A DNA stretch of 34,649 nucleotides from NCBI GenBank assembly GCA_002869635.1, contig PKUF01000082.1, positions 1 through 34,649 on the forward strand, in the 5' to 3' direction. The position numbers and the translations under genes were made by a program. Numbering within the stretch: position 1 is the first letter of the stretch; each line of letters begins with the position of its first letter. Below the pieces are notes generated by a model, which saw only the letters and a program-made list of their open reading frames with translations, searched no databases and was not told where the DNA came from. This DNA comes from Desulfuromonas sp. Its GTDB lineage: Bacteria; Desulfobacterota; Desulfuromonadia; Desulfuromonadales; BM515. Below, one piece after another: positions 21,374-29,384 of this stretch.

Positions 21374-22537
21374 TTACATGGAAGCCTTGTAGATGCCGAT
21401 GACCTGGTCGAGGGTCGCCAGGCGCGGGTTGGTCAGCATGCAGGCGTCTTTTTGAGCATTTTCAGCCATGACCTTGAGGTCGCCCTCTTTCACGTCGAGT
21501 TCGGTCAGACCGGCCGGGATGCCGATGTCGGCGGAGAGCTTGCGGATCGCAGCGATTCCCTTCGCGGCGGCGTCAACGTCGGAAAGACCGTCAATATTCT
21601 CGCCCATGGCGATGGCGACGTCGGCGAAACGCTTAGGATTGGAGATCATATTGAACTCGCAGACCGCCGGGAGGAGGATGGCGTTGCAGACGCCGTGCGG
21701 CAGGTTGTAGAAGCCGCCGAGCTGATGCGCCATGGCGTGAACGTAACCGAGGCTGGCGTTGTTGAAAGCCATTCCGGCGAGATACTCGGCATACGCCATC
21801 TTGTCACGGGCTTCAACGTTCTGGCCGTTGGCCACGGCAGGACGCAGGTACTCGGCAATCAGTTCGATCGCTTTGATGGCGCACGCGTCGGTGATCGGGG
21901 TGGCGATGGTCGAAACATAGGCCTCGACAGCGTGGGTCAGAGCGTCCATGCCGGTGGCGGCGGTCAGAGGCGCCGGCTTGCCGACCATCAGAAGGGGGTC
22001 GTTGATGGCGACATTGGGAGTACAGCGCCAGTCAACGATCGCCATTTTGACGTGGGTGTCGGTGTTGGTGATGATGCAGAAGCGGGTCATTTCGGAGGCG
22101 GTACCGGCCGTGGTGTTGATGGCGACGAAGGGAGGCATCGCTTTGGTGGTCTTGTTGACCCCTTCGAGGTCGCGAACGTGGCCACCGTTGGTGGCGACCA
22201 TGGCGATCCCTTTGGCGCAGTCATGTGAGGAGCCACCGCCGAGGGAGATGATGGTGTCACACCCTTTGTCCTGATAGATCTTCAGACCATCATGAACGTT
22301 GGTGTCGGTAGGATTCGGCTCGGCACCATCGAAGATCTCGACAGCGACACCGGCGGCTTCAACCTGCTCTTTGATCTGATCGGCCATACCCATGGCCGAG
22401 ATTCCCTTGTCGGTGACCAACAGGGCCTTGCTACCGCCGAGCGCTTTGACCTGGTCACCAGTCTCTTTCGAGCAGCCAACGCCCATGAGGGAGACAGTCG
22501 GGATGAAGAAGCCATAAGTCTGATCTGCTAATGCCAT
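21374..22537 (-). CDS. iron-containing alcohol dehydrogenase (first gene of AOR operon)
   Basis: The 387-residue protein is a group III (iron-dependent) alcohol dehydrogenase that interconverts primary alcohols and aldehydes with NAD(H). The nucleotide-binding signature SLGGGSSHD is present, and the iron site is visible as the Asp ahead of the helix plus His residues in THAVEAYVS, YVHAMAHQLGG and LPHGVCN. ATG 22537 follows AAGGAGAG; an upstream in-frame ATG (22582) has no ribosome site. A sigma-54-type promoter is 76-92 nt upstream of the start codon. It is related to but clearly distinct from the divergent ADH at 23127. It likely supplies aldehydes to, or removes them from, AOR. Substrate (ethanol, 1,3-propanediol or other) is not defined. 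Confidence 0.92.
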   Translation of the reverse strand: MALADQTYGFFIPTVSLMGVGCSKETGDQVKALGGSKALLVTDKGISAMGMADQIKEQVEAAGVAVEIFDGAEPNPTDTNVHDGLKIYQDKGCDTIISLGGGSSHDCAKGIAMVATNGGHVRDLEGVNKTTKAMPPFVAINTTAGTASEMTRFCIITNTDTHVKMAIVDWRCTPNVAINDPLLMVGKPAPLTAATGMDALTHAVEAYVSTIATPITDACAIKAIELIAEYLRPAVANGQNVEARDKMAYAEYLAGMAFNNASLGYVHAMAHQLGGFYNLPHGVCNAILLPAVCEFNMISNPKRFADVAIAMGENIDGLSDVDAAAKGIAAIRKLSADIGIPAGLTELDVKEGDLKVMAENAQKDACMLTNPRLATLDQVIGIYKASM

Positions 22538-22612
22538 GTTTCTCTCCTTTTTGCTGTTAGAAAAAATACAACCAAATAGCATCCTGTGAATAGAACGCAG
22601 GTTTAAGCAATG

Positions 22613-22629
22613 AGCAACAACGATGCCAG
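22613..22629 (-). promoter_or_regulatory. sigma-54-type promoter of the adh-aor operon
   Basis: On the minus strand CTGGCATCGTTGTTGCT has GG and GC exactly 10 bp apart and both TGGCA and TTGCT intact, the best -24/-12 match in the window. The start near 22602 gives a 65-nt leader. Confidence 0.65.
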
Positions 22630-22650
22630 CTGTGAATGAAATCTTCTAAC

Positions 22651-22666
22651 ATTGCGTAAACGCGAT
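22651..22666. promoter_or_regulatory. palindrome containing GCGTAAACGC, probable activator site
   Basis: ATTGCGTAAACGCGAT is a 16-bp imperfect palindrome about 25 bp upstream of the -24 box of the adh-aor promoter. Read on the minus strand it contains GTTTACG, shared with the porin and nfnA promoter elements. Confidence 0.4.
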
Positions 22667-23036
22667 AGAAAAAGGATGCCGTCTACACAAAAGATGGTTT
22701 GCACAGAATGTATCGCGAGCGGGATGAATTGGGACGAAGCGTTCCACTGTGGCGCGATCCGGGCCGCGGGGTGGCAAATCGAGCGAAAGGTGGCGCTGGC
22801 GACAGACTGGTGCAAATGGGGGCAGAGTGCGCTAGACTGGAACAGTGTGATTGCCGGTGACGTATTGTTTTGCGCGAGGAGAAGAGAGATCTGGTGTGTC
22901 AAAAAATGAGGACAGAAAAATGATCCTGTTTTTCTGTCATGTATACATAACGATGTTTAAACGCAGACTTTTTTCATCTCTCCCTCTCTCTCAGAAGGGG
23001 GCGCTCAGGAGAAGCCTTCATATTTTAATGAGTTAG

Positions 23037-23053
23037 TTGACACAGCTCTTGCA
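23037..23053 (+). promoter_or_regulatory. possible sigma-54 promoter of the second adh operon
   Basis: TTGACACAGCTCTTGCA fits the -24/-12 pattern with an intact TTGCA, but has GA instead of GG at -24. TTGACA could instead be a -35 box, though no good -10 follows at 16-18 bp. Confidence 0.4.
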
Positions 23054-23126
23054 CCCATCCTTCCAACTCTGGAATAAGTAAGTGGTGGCCTCAAAAAGAG
23101 AAACCCTTGGCTGGAAAAGGATCGCC

Positions 23127-24275
23127 ATGAATATCAGCAAGTTTGTCACTCCTGAGATCATTTTCGGTCGGGGCTCGTTGAGTCAGGTCGGTGAAAGTGC
23201 CCTGCGACTCGGGGCGTCGAAAGCGTTTGTCGTCAGCGACCCTGATGTGATCAGCGCTGGCTGGGCCGATCTGGCGATAGGTTACCTGCGCCAGGTTGGA
23301 CTCAAGACGGAACTCTTTGCCGATTTGACGACGAACCCGAAGGATGTCGAGGTTGAGAAGGGGGTCGAGAAATATCTCGACTCAGAATGTGATGCCATCA
23401 TCGCTGTCGGCGGGGGGAGCCCGACGGATGTCGCCAAAGCGGTGGCGATGTTGGCAACCAACGACGGTGGGCTGCAGCAGTTTGAGGGGATCAATAATAT
23501 TACCCGCCCTCTGCCGCCGATGGTTATGGTCCCGACCACTGCCGGTGCGGGGTCGGAGGTGAGTCAGTTCACGATCATCATCGACACCACCCGCAAGCTG
23601 AAGATGTCGATCATCTCCAAGTCGCTGGTGCCGGATATCGCGATCGTCGACCCCGAACTGCTGCGAACCAAAGACAGCCTCTTGGCAGCTGCTACCGGCG
23701 TCGACGCCCTGACCCACGGGATTGAATCGTACGTTTCGCTGGCTGCGACCCCACTGACCGATATTCATGCCATTAACGCCATCCGCTTGATTTCGCAGAA
23801 TCTTTCTCAGGCGGTTGCCGATCGTAACGATATCGTCGCCAACAGCAACATGGCAATGGCGAGCCTCTCGGCGGGTATCGCCTTCTCCAATGCCATTCTC
23901 GGAGCGACGCATGCCATGACCCATCAGGTTGATGGTTTGATCGATCAGCATCACGGTGAAACCAACGCAGCGATCCTTCCCCATGTCATGGAGTTTAACC
24001 TGACAGAGGTGCCAAAACGCTACGCCCTGATTGCCGAAGCGTTCGGCTGCAAGACGCAAGGACTCGATCCGGTGGCGGCGGGACGTTTGGCGATCGATGC
24101 CGTTAACGCGTTGTTACAAGAGATCGGGCTGGCCAAGGGGTTGGGGGAAATCGGGATTACCCAGGAGATGATCGGGGCGTTAAGCAAGAATGCCTTGAAT
24201 GATGCCTGTCTGGTAACCAATCCGCGTGAAGCGACTCTGCACGATATTGAAGAGATCTTTCTAAAAGCGTTGTAG
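23127..24275 (+). CDS. iron-containing alcohol dehydrogenase (divergent copy)
   Basis: The 382-residue protein is a second group III alcohol dehydrogenase. It shows VGGGSPTDVAKA for nucleotide binding, and iron-site elements THGIESYVS, ATHAMTHQ and HHGETNAAIL. ATG 23127 has AAGGA 7 nt upstream; an earlier GTG at 23082 has none. It differs from the minus-strand ADH in the NAD-site residues and the second iron segment (DQHHGE versus NLPHGV), so the two probably prefer different alcohols. It is followed 26 nt later by the histidine kinase and is the first gene of the sensor-regulator-maturase operon. This suggests the kinase responds to the alcohol or aldehyde it handles. Confidence 0.92.
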   Translation: MNISKFVTPEIIFGRGSLSQVGESALRLGASKAFVVSDPDVISAGWADLAIGYLRQVGLKTELFADLTTNPKDVEVEKGVEKYLDSECDAIIAVGGGSPTDVAKAVAMLATNDGGLQQFEGINNITRPLPPMVMVPTTAGAGSEVSQFTIIIDTTRKLKMSIISKSLVPDIAIVDPELLRTKDSLLAAATGVDALTHGIESYVSLAATPLTDIHAINAIRLISQNLSQAVADRNDIVANSNMAMASLSAGIAFSNAILGATHAMTHQVDGLIDQHHGETNAAILPHVMEFNLTEVPKRYALIAEAFGCKTQGLDPVAAGRLAIDAVNALLQEIGLAKGLGEIGITQEMIGALSKNALNDACLVTNPREATLHDIEEIFLKAL

Positions 24276-24301
24276 TTCTGTTTTCGAGTCGAGAGGTCTG
24301 A

Positions 24302-25999
24302 ATGAGAAATCGTGGAACACTGATTGAACAGCTGACCGGTGTCAACTCGTCGAAACTCAACTATTACGTTGAGTTGAAGAAGACGACCGAGGATGCGCTT
24401 AAGCAAAACAGCCGGCTTGAGATCTTGCATCAGTTGACCCGTGATATCAATATCGATATGTCGATTCAGGACATTCTCGATCGCACCTTCAGCAAGCTTC
24501 CGCAAGCACTCCCCTGTACCTTCATGGGGATTGTCGTTCTCGACCCTAACGGGCAGTTGCAGCTCAAGGCGGTCACCCCGCGCGACTACTGCAGGGTCGA
24601 TCATTTCCCCGACGATGCTCCTTCCTGGGAGGTGATCCGAAGCAAAACAGCGGCGATTTTTGAAACGAATCAGGGGGCCAGTTCTCACGTCTGGTTCAAT
24701 GCCAATGACGATGACCCTCTTACCTCCTTTGCCATTGCCCCTATGTTTCAAAGAGCTGAGGTGATCGGCGCTCTTGTTATCGGTCGTTCAAAAGAGGCCC
24801 CTTTCTCGGCGGCGGAACTGAACTTCACCAGTCACCTGGCGGACCAGATGGCGATCAGCATTCAAAATGCTGATCTCTACAAGCAGCTCTCCCGTACCAC
24901 CAAAGAGTGGGAAGAGACCTTCAAGGCGGTGACCGACCCGATTTTTCTGGTCGATCTCGATTATAACGTGCTACGTCACAACGGCCGTCTCCCCCCAGAA
25001 ATCAGCGAGTTTTGGGATGAGGTGATCAGCACCAAATGCTTTTCCCGCCTTCATGGTAAGAAGGAAATCTGTCCGGAGTGCCCGATCGCAGAGATGAAAC
25101 AGAACGGGCAGTCGATGCAGCGCCAGTGGCACACCGAGTCCGGGTCGCTGCTTGATATCTACTATTATCCGGTTTTTAACGAGGAGAAGCAGCTTTTTGC
25201 GGTGACCATCATCCTCAAGGACGTGACACAGAAGACCAAGATGGAGGCCCAGCTCGTTCACTCGGCCAAGTTGGCCGCTCTCGGCGAGATGGCCGCCGGA
25301 GTCGCTCACGAACTGAACAGCCCGATGACGGTGATTATCGGCACCGCTCAGATGCTGGCCCGCGACTTGAGTGCCGATTCGCTTGAGTTCGAAAGCCTGC
25401 AAGATGTCATCAATTGCGGTCTGCGTTGTAAAGGAATTATCCAGAACCTGCTGACCTTCTCACGTCAGGACCAGGTGCCGATGAGCGAAATCGATCTGAA
25501 CGAACAGATGCGTCGGGTCCTCGGTCTGATCCGGTATCAGATCAACCGTGAGCAGATCCAGATGTGCGATCAACTCGATCCGAATCTCCCCCTTACGAAT
25601 GCCAACGGAGCTCAAATCCAACAGGTGATCACCAACCTGATGATCAACGCCCGGGATGCTTTGAACGAATCGACCCGTCGCAAGAAGATGATCACCGTCA
25701 CCTCCAAGATTCGTCGAGAACACGGTAAGGCTTGGGCGGTTCTGAGTGTGGGTGATAACGGCGTTGGCATCACCCAAGAGAACATTAAAAAGATTTTTAC
25801 CCCCTTCTTCACCAGTAAAGATGCGACCAAGGGGACCGGACTGGGGTTGTCGGTCAGTCTCGGAATTGCCGAATCGCATGCGGGGACCATTGAGGTTGAG
25901 AGTACCCCCGGCAAGGGGAGTACCTTCTCCTTGATCGTCCCGTTGCCCGATGATGCCCTGAATGCCCTCTCTTCAGCTGAGGTAGATGCCAGTGAATGA
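24302..25999 (+). CDS. sensor histidine kinase, GAF-PAS-HisKA-HATPase
   Basis: The 565-residue kinase has no membrane segment, so it should sense a cytoplasmic signal. A GAF-like domain (about 40-205) precedes a PAS-like domain (about 215-320) holding the Cys cluster C246-x10-C257-x2-C260 (ICPEC), which could bind a metal, cluster or redox signal. The phospho-acceptor H336 lies in AAGVAHELNSP. The ATPase domain shows N (NLMINARDAL), DNGVGI, and GTGLGLSVS. Its last codons overlap the start of the NtrC-type regulator, its evident partner. Located between adh and a maturase gene, it is the likely controller of the tungsten/aldehyde genes. Confidence 0.92.
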   Translation: MRNRGTLIEQLTGVNSSKLNYYVELKKTTEDALKQNSRLEILHQLTRDINIDMSIQDILDRTFSKLPQALPCTFMGIVVLDPNGQLQLKAVTPRDYCRVDHFPDDAPSWEVIRSKTAAIFETNQGASSHVWFNANDDDPLTSFAIAPMFQRAEVIGALVIGRSKEAPFSAAELNFTSHLADQMAISIQNADLYKQLSRTTKEWEETFKAVTDPIFLVDLDYNVLRHNGRLPPEISEFWDEVISTKCFSRLHGKKEICPECPIAEMKQNGQSMQRQWHTESGSLLDIYYYPVFNEEKQLFAVTIILKDVTQKTKMEAQLVHSAKLAALGEMAAGVAHELNSPMTVIIGTAQMLARDLSADSLEFESLQDVINCGLRCKGIIQNLLTFSRQDQVPMSEIDLNEQMRRVLGLIRYQINREQIQMCDQLDPNLPLTNANGAQIQQVITNLMINARDALNESTRRKKMITVTSKIRREHGKAWAVLSVGDNGVGITQENIKKIFTPFFTSKDATKGTGLGLSVSLGIAESHAGTIEVESTPGKGSTFSLIVPLPDDALNALSSAEVDASE

Positions 26000-27527
26000 A
26001 AAGCGGATCCTGATTATTGACGATGAAATAGACGTCTGTAATTTCTTTAAGCGACTTTTTGCCCGGCAAGATGTTCAGGTCGTGACTGCGACCAATGAAA
26101 AGGATGCCTTAACGGCGCTCAAGAACAATGCCTTTTTTGTTGCGATGGTCGATTTGAAACTGCCGGATACCGACGGTCTGACCTTGTTGCGTCATATCAA
26201 GAAGATCCAACCGGGGTGCGAAGTGATCATCATGACCGGCTTCAGCACGATCAAGACGGCGGTCCAGGCGATGCAACTCGGGGCGTTTGAGTATATCGAG
26301 AAACCGTTCGATGATATCGACGAACTTGAGGCATTGATCGACAAGGCGGCCAAACGGGGGGAGGTGCTTCAAGGCGCAGAGGCGGGAGCGCAAGAGTGGG
26401 ATGAGATCGCCGAGCGAGTCGGGTTTTTCGTTGGACGTTCGCCGGAGATGTGTCGTCTTGTCGATTTGACTTACAAAGTTGCCACGAAGAACATCAATAT
26501 CCTGATTCAAGGGGATACCGGGACCGGTAAAGAGGTGATGGCGCGCTTCATTCACGCTGCCTCAACCCGTGCAGAGCAGCCTTTTATCGCTGTGAATTGC
26601 GGAGCATTGCCGGAAAATCTGCTTGAGAGTGAACTCTTTGGCCACGAACGAGGCGCCTTTACCGGTGCAAGCCAGTCGAGGCGGGGGATCTTTGAACTGG
26701 CGCATCGCGGGACCCTTTTCCTCGATGAAATCGGTGACGCCAGCCCGTCGATACAGGTCAAGCTGCTGCGGGTCCTCGAAACCGGCGAATTCTGTCGTGT
26801 CGGTAGTGAGCAGACGCTCAAGACCGATGTTCGGATCATCTCGGCCACCAACATCGATCTTGAAGAGGCGATTGAAAAAAAATCGTTTCGCGAAGACCTC
26901 TACTATCGCCTGAACGTGGTGCGACTCGCCACCCCGACGCTGGCCGAGCGGCGTGAAGATATCAAAGCCCTCTCAGAGCATCTCGTTCGCCAGTACAGTT
27001 CGGGCCTCAAACTGCATCCTAAAACGATCGAAGCGTTGGAGGATTACTCCTGGCCGGGGAACATCCGGGAGTTGGCCAACGTTCTTCGCCGGGCCGTCGC
27101 CCTCTGTGACGAGACGACGATTATGCTCTCGCATCTCGCTCCACGTTTGATTCAGGAGGGGCCGATTCGGCAAGCGTCGCAGCAGGGTGAAACGAAGGAC
27201 GGCGCTGCCGAGTCGGATTCGTCACCTCAAGTGAGTGACTTTTGGCAGAAATACGCCGATGAGAACTATCTGCAAAGGCTCGCTCCCGATGACCTGAACC
27301 AGCTCCTGCTCTCACTGCAGGGGCTAGAGAAAACCCTCCTTGGGGTGATGCGCAGCAAAGGGCTCAAGCCACCGCAGAACCGCATTTTGAAAGAGTCAGA
27401 AGAAGAGGCGATCAAAAAGACCCTTGAGGAGAACCGGTGGAATATCACTGCTTCGGCCAAGATCCTCGGCATCGCCCGGAATACTCTGCATCGTAAGATC
27501 AAGGCCTACGGCCTCTATCACGGCTAG
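25986..27527 (+). CDS. NtrC-family sigma-54-dependent response regulator
   Basis: The 513-residue regulator has a receiver domain with phospho-acceptor D56 (VDLKLPDTDG), an AAA+ domain with Walker A GDTGTGKE (about 177) and the sigma-54 contact loop ERGAFTGAS. A Fis-type helix-turn-helix lies at the end (ITASAKILGIARNTLHRKI). An unusual ~110-residue linker lies between the AAA+ core and the helix-turn-helix. Its start overlaps the kinase by 14 nt. Activators of this family work only at sigma-54 promoters, and four candidate -24/-12 promoters occur in the window, at the porin, nfnA and both adh operons. These are its likely targets. Confidence 0.95.
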   Translation: MPVNEKRILIIDDEIDVCNFFKRLFARQDVQVVTATNEKDALTALKNNAFFVAMVDLKLPDTDGLTLLRHIKKIQPGCEVIIMTGFSTIKTAVQAMQLGAFEYIEKPFDDIDELEALIDKAAKRGEVLQGAEAGAQEWDEIAERVGFFVGRSPEMCRLVDLTYKVATKNINILIQGDTGTGKEVMARFIHAASTRAEQPFIAVNCGALPENLLESELFGHERGAFTGASQSRRGIFELAHRGTLFLDEIGDASPSIQVKLLRVLETGEFCRVGSEQTLKTDVRIISATNIDLEEAIEKKSFREDLYYRLNVVRLATPTLAERREDIKALSEHLVRQYSSGLKLHPKTIEALEDYSWPGNIRELANVLRRAVALCDETTIMLSHLAPRLIQEGPIRQASQQGETKDGAAESDSSPQVSDFWQKYADENYLQRLAPDDLNQLLLSLQGLEKTLLGVMRSKGLKPPQNRILKESEEEAIKKTLEENRWNITASAKILGIARNTLHRKIKAYGLYHG

Positions 27528-27545
27528 TCCCGAGTTTGGTGTAAC

Positions 27546-28880
27546 ATTACGATTTACGAGAGTGCATTTGTCACAAAACGCCCCGTTTCTTCAGCGGCAA
27601 CACGCCTTTCTCCCAGCAAACTCTTTGTTGAGACCACAACCCGTTGCAATCTCGGTTGTCCCATGTGTGTCAAATATGCGCCGGGAAGCGATATCGCCAA
27701 TGACCATATGAGTCCGGCAACCTTTGCCCGACTCGAAGGGGCTTTTGATGAGTTGCAGGTGCTGATTTTGAACGGGATCGGCGAGCCACTGCTGAATCCG
27801 CACCTCGAGTCGTTTATCGCCACGGCCAGACGGCGTATGCCGAAAGAGGGGTGGATCGGTTTTCAGAGCAACGGCCTTCTCCTTGATGCAGCAAAGGCCG
27901 ACGCCCTGCTGGATGCCGGTCTGAGTGGCATCTGTCTCTCGCTCGATGCCCTCTCGCCCGAAACCTTCCGCAGAGTACGACAAGGTGGAGAGATCGTCGC
28001 TGTTGTCGATGCGTTCTCCGCTTTACAGCAGGCGCGGCAAACACGGCCGGAGGAGTCGCTGCAGGTTGGGGTGGAATTCGTTGTTCGTCAGGATAACCTG
28101 CAGGAGCTTCCTGAGGTGATCGCCTGGGCGGCGCAACAGGGAGCGGACTTTGCTCTGGTCAGTCAGCTTATGCCGTATGCTGCTGAGCAACTCGAGCAGC
28201 GTGCTTACAACAATTGCAACGACGCTGCACTGACGCTCTATAAAAAATGGCAGAGGATCGGGGCGCAGCAGGGGCTGGATCTTCGCGACTATCCACGCAC
28301 GGTATGGAGTGCTGATCGCAACAGGCACGCCGCACTTAGCTCTCTGGTCCAGCAGATGAAAGAAGAAGCGCGTTTGCAGGATGTTTTTCTGAACCTCCAG
28401 CAGCTATTCGACCGCGATGCCGAGGTGACGGTGATGACCGAGCGGATTTTTAAGCAGGCGCAGGCAGTCGCGCGCCGAGAGGGGTTGAATTTGCATCTTC
28501 CGGCCCTTTCACCGCGCCATGCGCGGCGGTGCTCCTTCGTTGAGGAGGGGGGCGCCTTCATCGCTTGGAACGGTGATTTGCACCCCTGTTACAATCTCTG
28601 GCACAACTATCACTGCTATGTCGAGGATTGGCAGCGCAGTGTCAAAGCGAAAGTCTTTGGAAATCTCAAGGAAAAGTCACTTGTCGATCTCTGGAATCAG
28701 AACGATTTCATCGATTTTCGTCAGAATGTTCTCAAGCACGACTATCCCTACTGCAGCAACTGCAGCGTCGCCCCCTGTGATTATGTTGAAAGTGAAGAAT
28801 TTGAGCAGGACTGCTTTCTCGGCAAGGAGCCGTGTGGGGCCTGTCTCTGGTCGACAGGTCTGCTGCAATGTCTGCAATAA
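27546..28880 (+). CDS. radical SAM/SPASM protein, probable tungsten-oxidoreductase maturase; start codon unclear
   Basis: The frame encodes a radical SAM domain with CNLGCPMC (codons 27645-27668). Downstream are GIGEPLLNP and a Cys-rich SPASM-type C-terminus (YCSNCSVAPC...CFLGKEPCGAC). It resembles the radical SAM maturases found beside tungsten cofactor oxidoreductases (TIGR04317-like, from memory). The first ATG (27663) lies inside the cluster motif and cannot be the real start. Upstream the frame is open back to the regulator's own TAG (27525-27527), yet contains no ATG, GTG or TTG. ATT 27546 or 27552, a frameshift from the GTG 27562/TTG 27568 frame, or a sequence error are options, so the listed start is only a placeholder. 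The role may be peptide or cofactor maturation of AOR-like enzymes. Confidence 0.75.
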   Translation: MTIYESAFVTKRPVSSAATRLSPSKLFVETTTRCNLGCPMCVKYAPGSDIANDHMSPATFARLEGAFDELQVLILNGIGEPLLNPHLESFIATARRRMPKEGWIGFQSNGLLLDAAKADALLDAGLSGICLSLDALSPETFRRVRQGGEIVAVVDAFSALQQARQTRPEESLQVGVEFVVRQDNLQELPEVIAWAAQQGADFALVSQLMPYAAEQLEQRAYNNCNDAALTLYKKWQRIGAQQGLDLRDYPRTVWSADRNRHAALSSLVQQMKEEARLQDVFLNLQQLFDRDAEVTVMTERIFKQAQAVARREGLNLHLPALSPRHARRCSFVEEGGAFIAWNGDLHPCYNLWHNYHCYVEDWQRSVKAKVFGNLKEKSLVDLWNQNDFIDFRQNVLKHDYPYCSNCSVAPCDYVESEEFEQDCFLGKEPCGACLWSTGLLQCLQ

Positions 28881-28899
28881 CGCGAAACTGGAAAGAGCG

Positions 28900-29202
28900 A
28901 TGACCAACCAACCCAATACCCGCATCCGCCTCTTTGGAAATCTGCACACCCTACGCAAGGAACGGGGGCTGCCGCCTGTTGCTGAACTCTGGTTGCCGCC
29001 TGAAGGGCGCCGTGCTGACGAGATCGCCCATGCCCTTGACTTGCCTCTTTCGCGCATTGAGGGAGTCTTCTGCAACCATACCGCCTACAGCCTCGATAGG
29101 ATCTTGAAGCCGGGGGACGAGATTGCCTTTATACCGACCGGCGTCCCCGGACCGCATCGCTTCATGCTCGGCATTCATGCGGCGGGAAAAGGAGAACGTT
29201 AG
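28900..29202 (+). CDS. ThiS/MoaD-like ubiquitin-fold protein without glycine tail
   Basis: The 100-residue product follows the maturase by 19 nt. RIRLFGNLH at the start, IEGVFCNHTAYSLDRIL and KPGDEIAFIPTG fit the beta-grasp fold of MoaD/ThiS. The chain continues past the usual end (GVPGPHRFMLGIHAAGKGER) and lacks a terminal GG, so it probably is not a sulfur carrier in the normal way. ATG 28900 has GAAAGAG upstream. Its place next to the maturase suggests a partner, substrate-binding or scaffold role in tungsten cofactor assembly. A second, canonical MoaD-like protein is encoded at 19105-19329. Confidence 0.65.
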   Translation: MTNQPNTRIRLFGNLHTLRKERGLPPVAELWLPPEGRRADEIAHALDLPLSRIEGVFCNHTAYSLDRILKPGDEIAFIPTGVPGPHRFMLGIHAAGKGER

Positions 29203-29258
29203 CCAAGGGGCTGATAGCGAGTCGAAAGACTCTGAATACCCTTCCAAAAAAGAAAAAC

Positions 29259-29287
29259 AAACCCCGCAGCCGAAAATGCGGGGTTTT
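29259..29287 (+). terminator. intrinsic terminator of the adh-kinase-maturase operon
   Basis: AAACCCCGCA (29259-29268) pairs with TGCGGGGTTT (29277-29286) around an 8-nt loop, ending in TTTT. Confidence 0.85.
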
Positions 29288-29384
29288 CTCGTGCGCTGAG
29301 GGTCATCTGTGGGCCGCCCTCTTTTTTTTGTCGCTGAGCTGAGGTAAGGTGAGTGAGGTTGATGACTCTTTCAGGGGATGTCTG

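Larger units (their letters stand above)
22538..23126. other. divergent regulatory region between the two ADH operons
   Basis: This 589-bp stretch has no convincing gene. It contains a near-consensus sigma-54 promoter on each strand (22613-22629 minus; 23037-23053 plus), the imperfect palindrome ATTGCGTAAACGCGAT (22651-22666), and GTATACATAACGATGTTTAAACG (around 22941-22963), which combines a ModE-like ACATAACG half-site with a GTTT-AA-ACG repeat. Open frames of 85 and 99 codons overlap these elements and resemble nothing known. Confidence 0.5.

Noticed and set aside
22603-22909. Overlapping 85- and 99-codon frames in the divergent adh region
   Set aside because: No ribosome site or recognisable protein pattern, and they overlap the sigma-54 promoter and palindromes.
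22937-22963. A full ModE box near GTATACATAACG
   Set aside because: Only one half-site resembles the ModE consensus; the partner half-site at the correct spacing is absent.
27525-27527. TAG between regulator and maturase as a recoded (read-through) codon making one fusion protein
   Set aside because: No recoding signal is visible and the regulator ends normally after its helix-turn-helix; kept only as one option for the start-codon problem.
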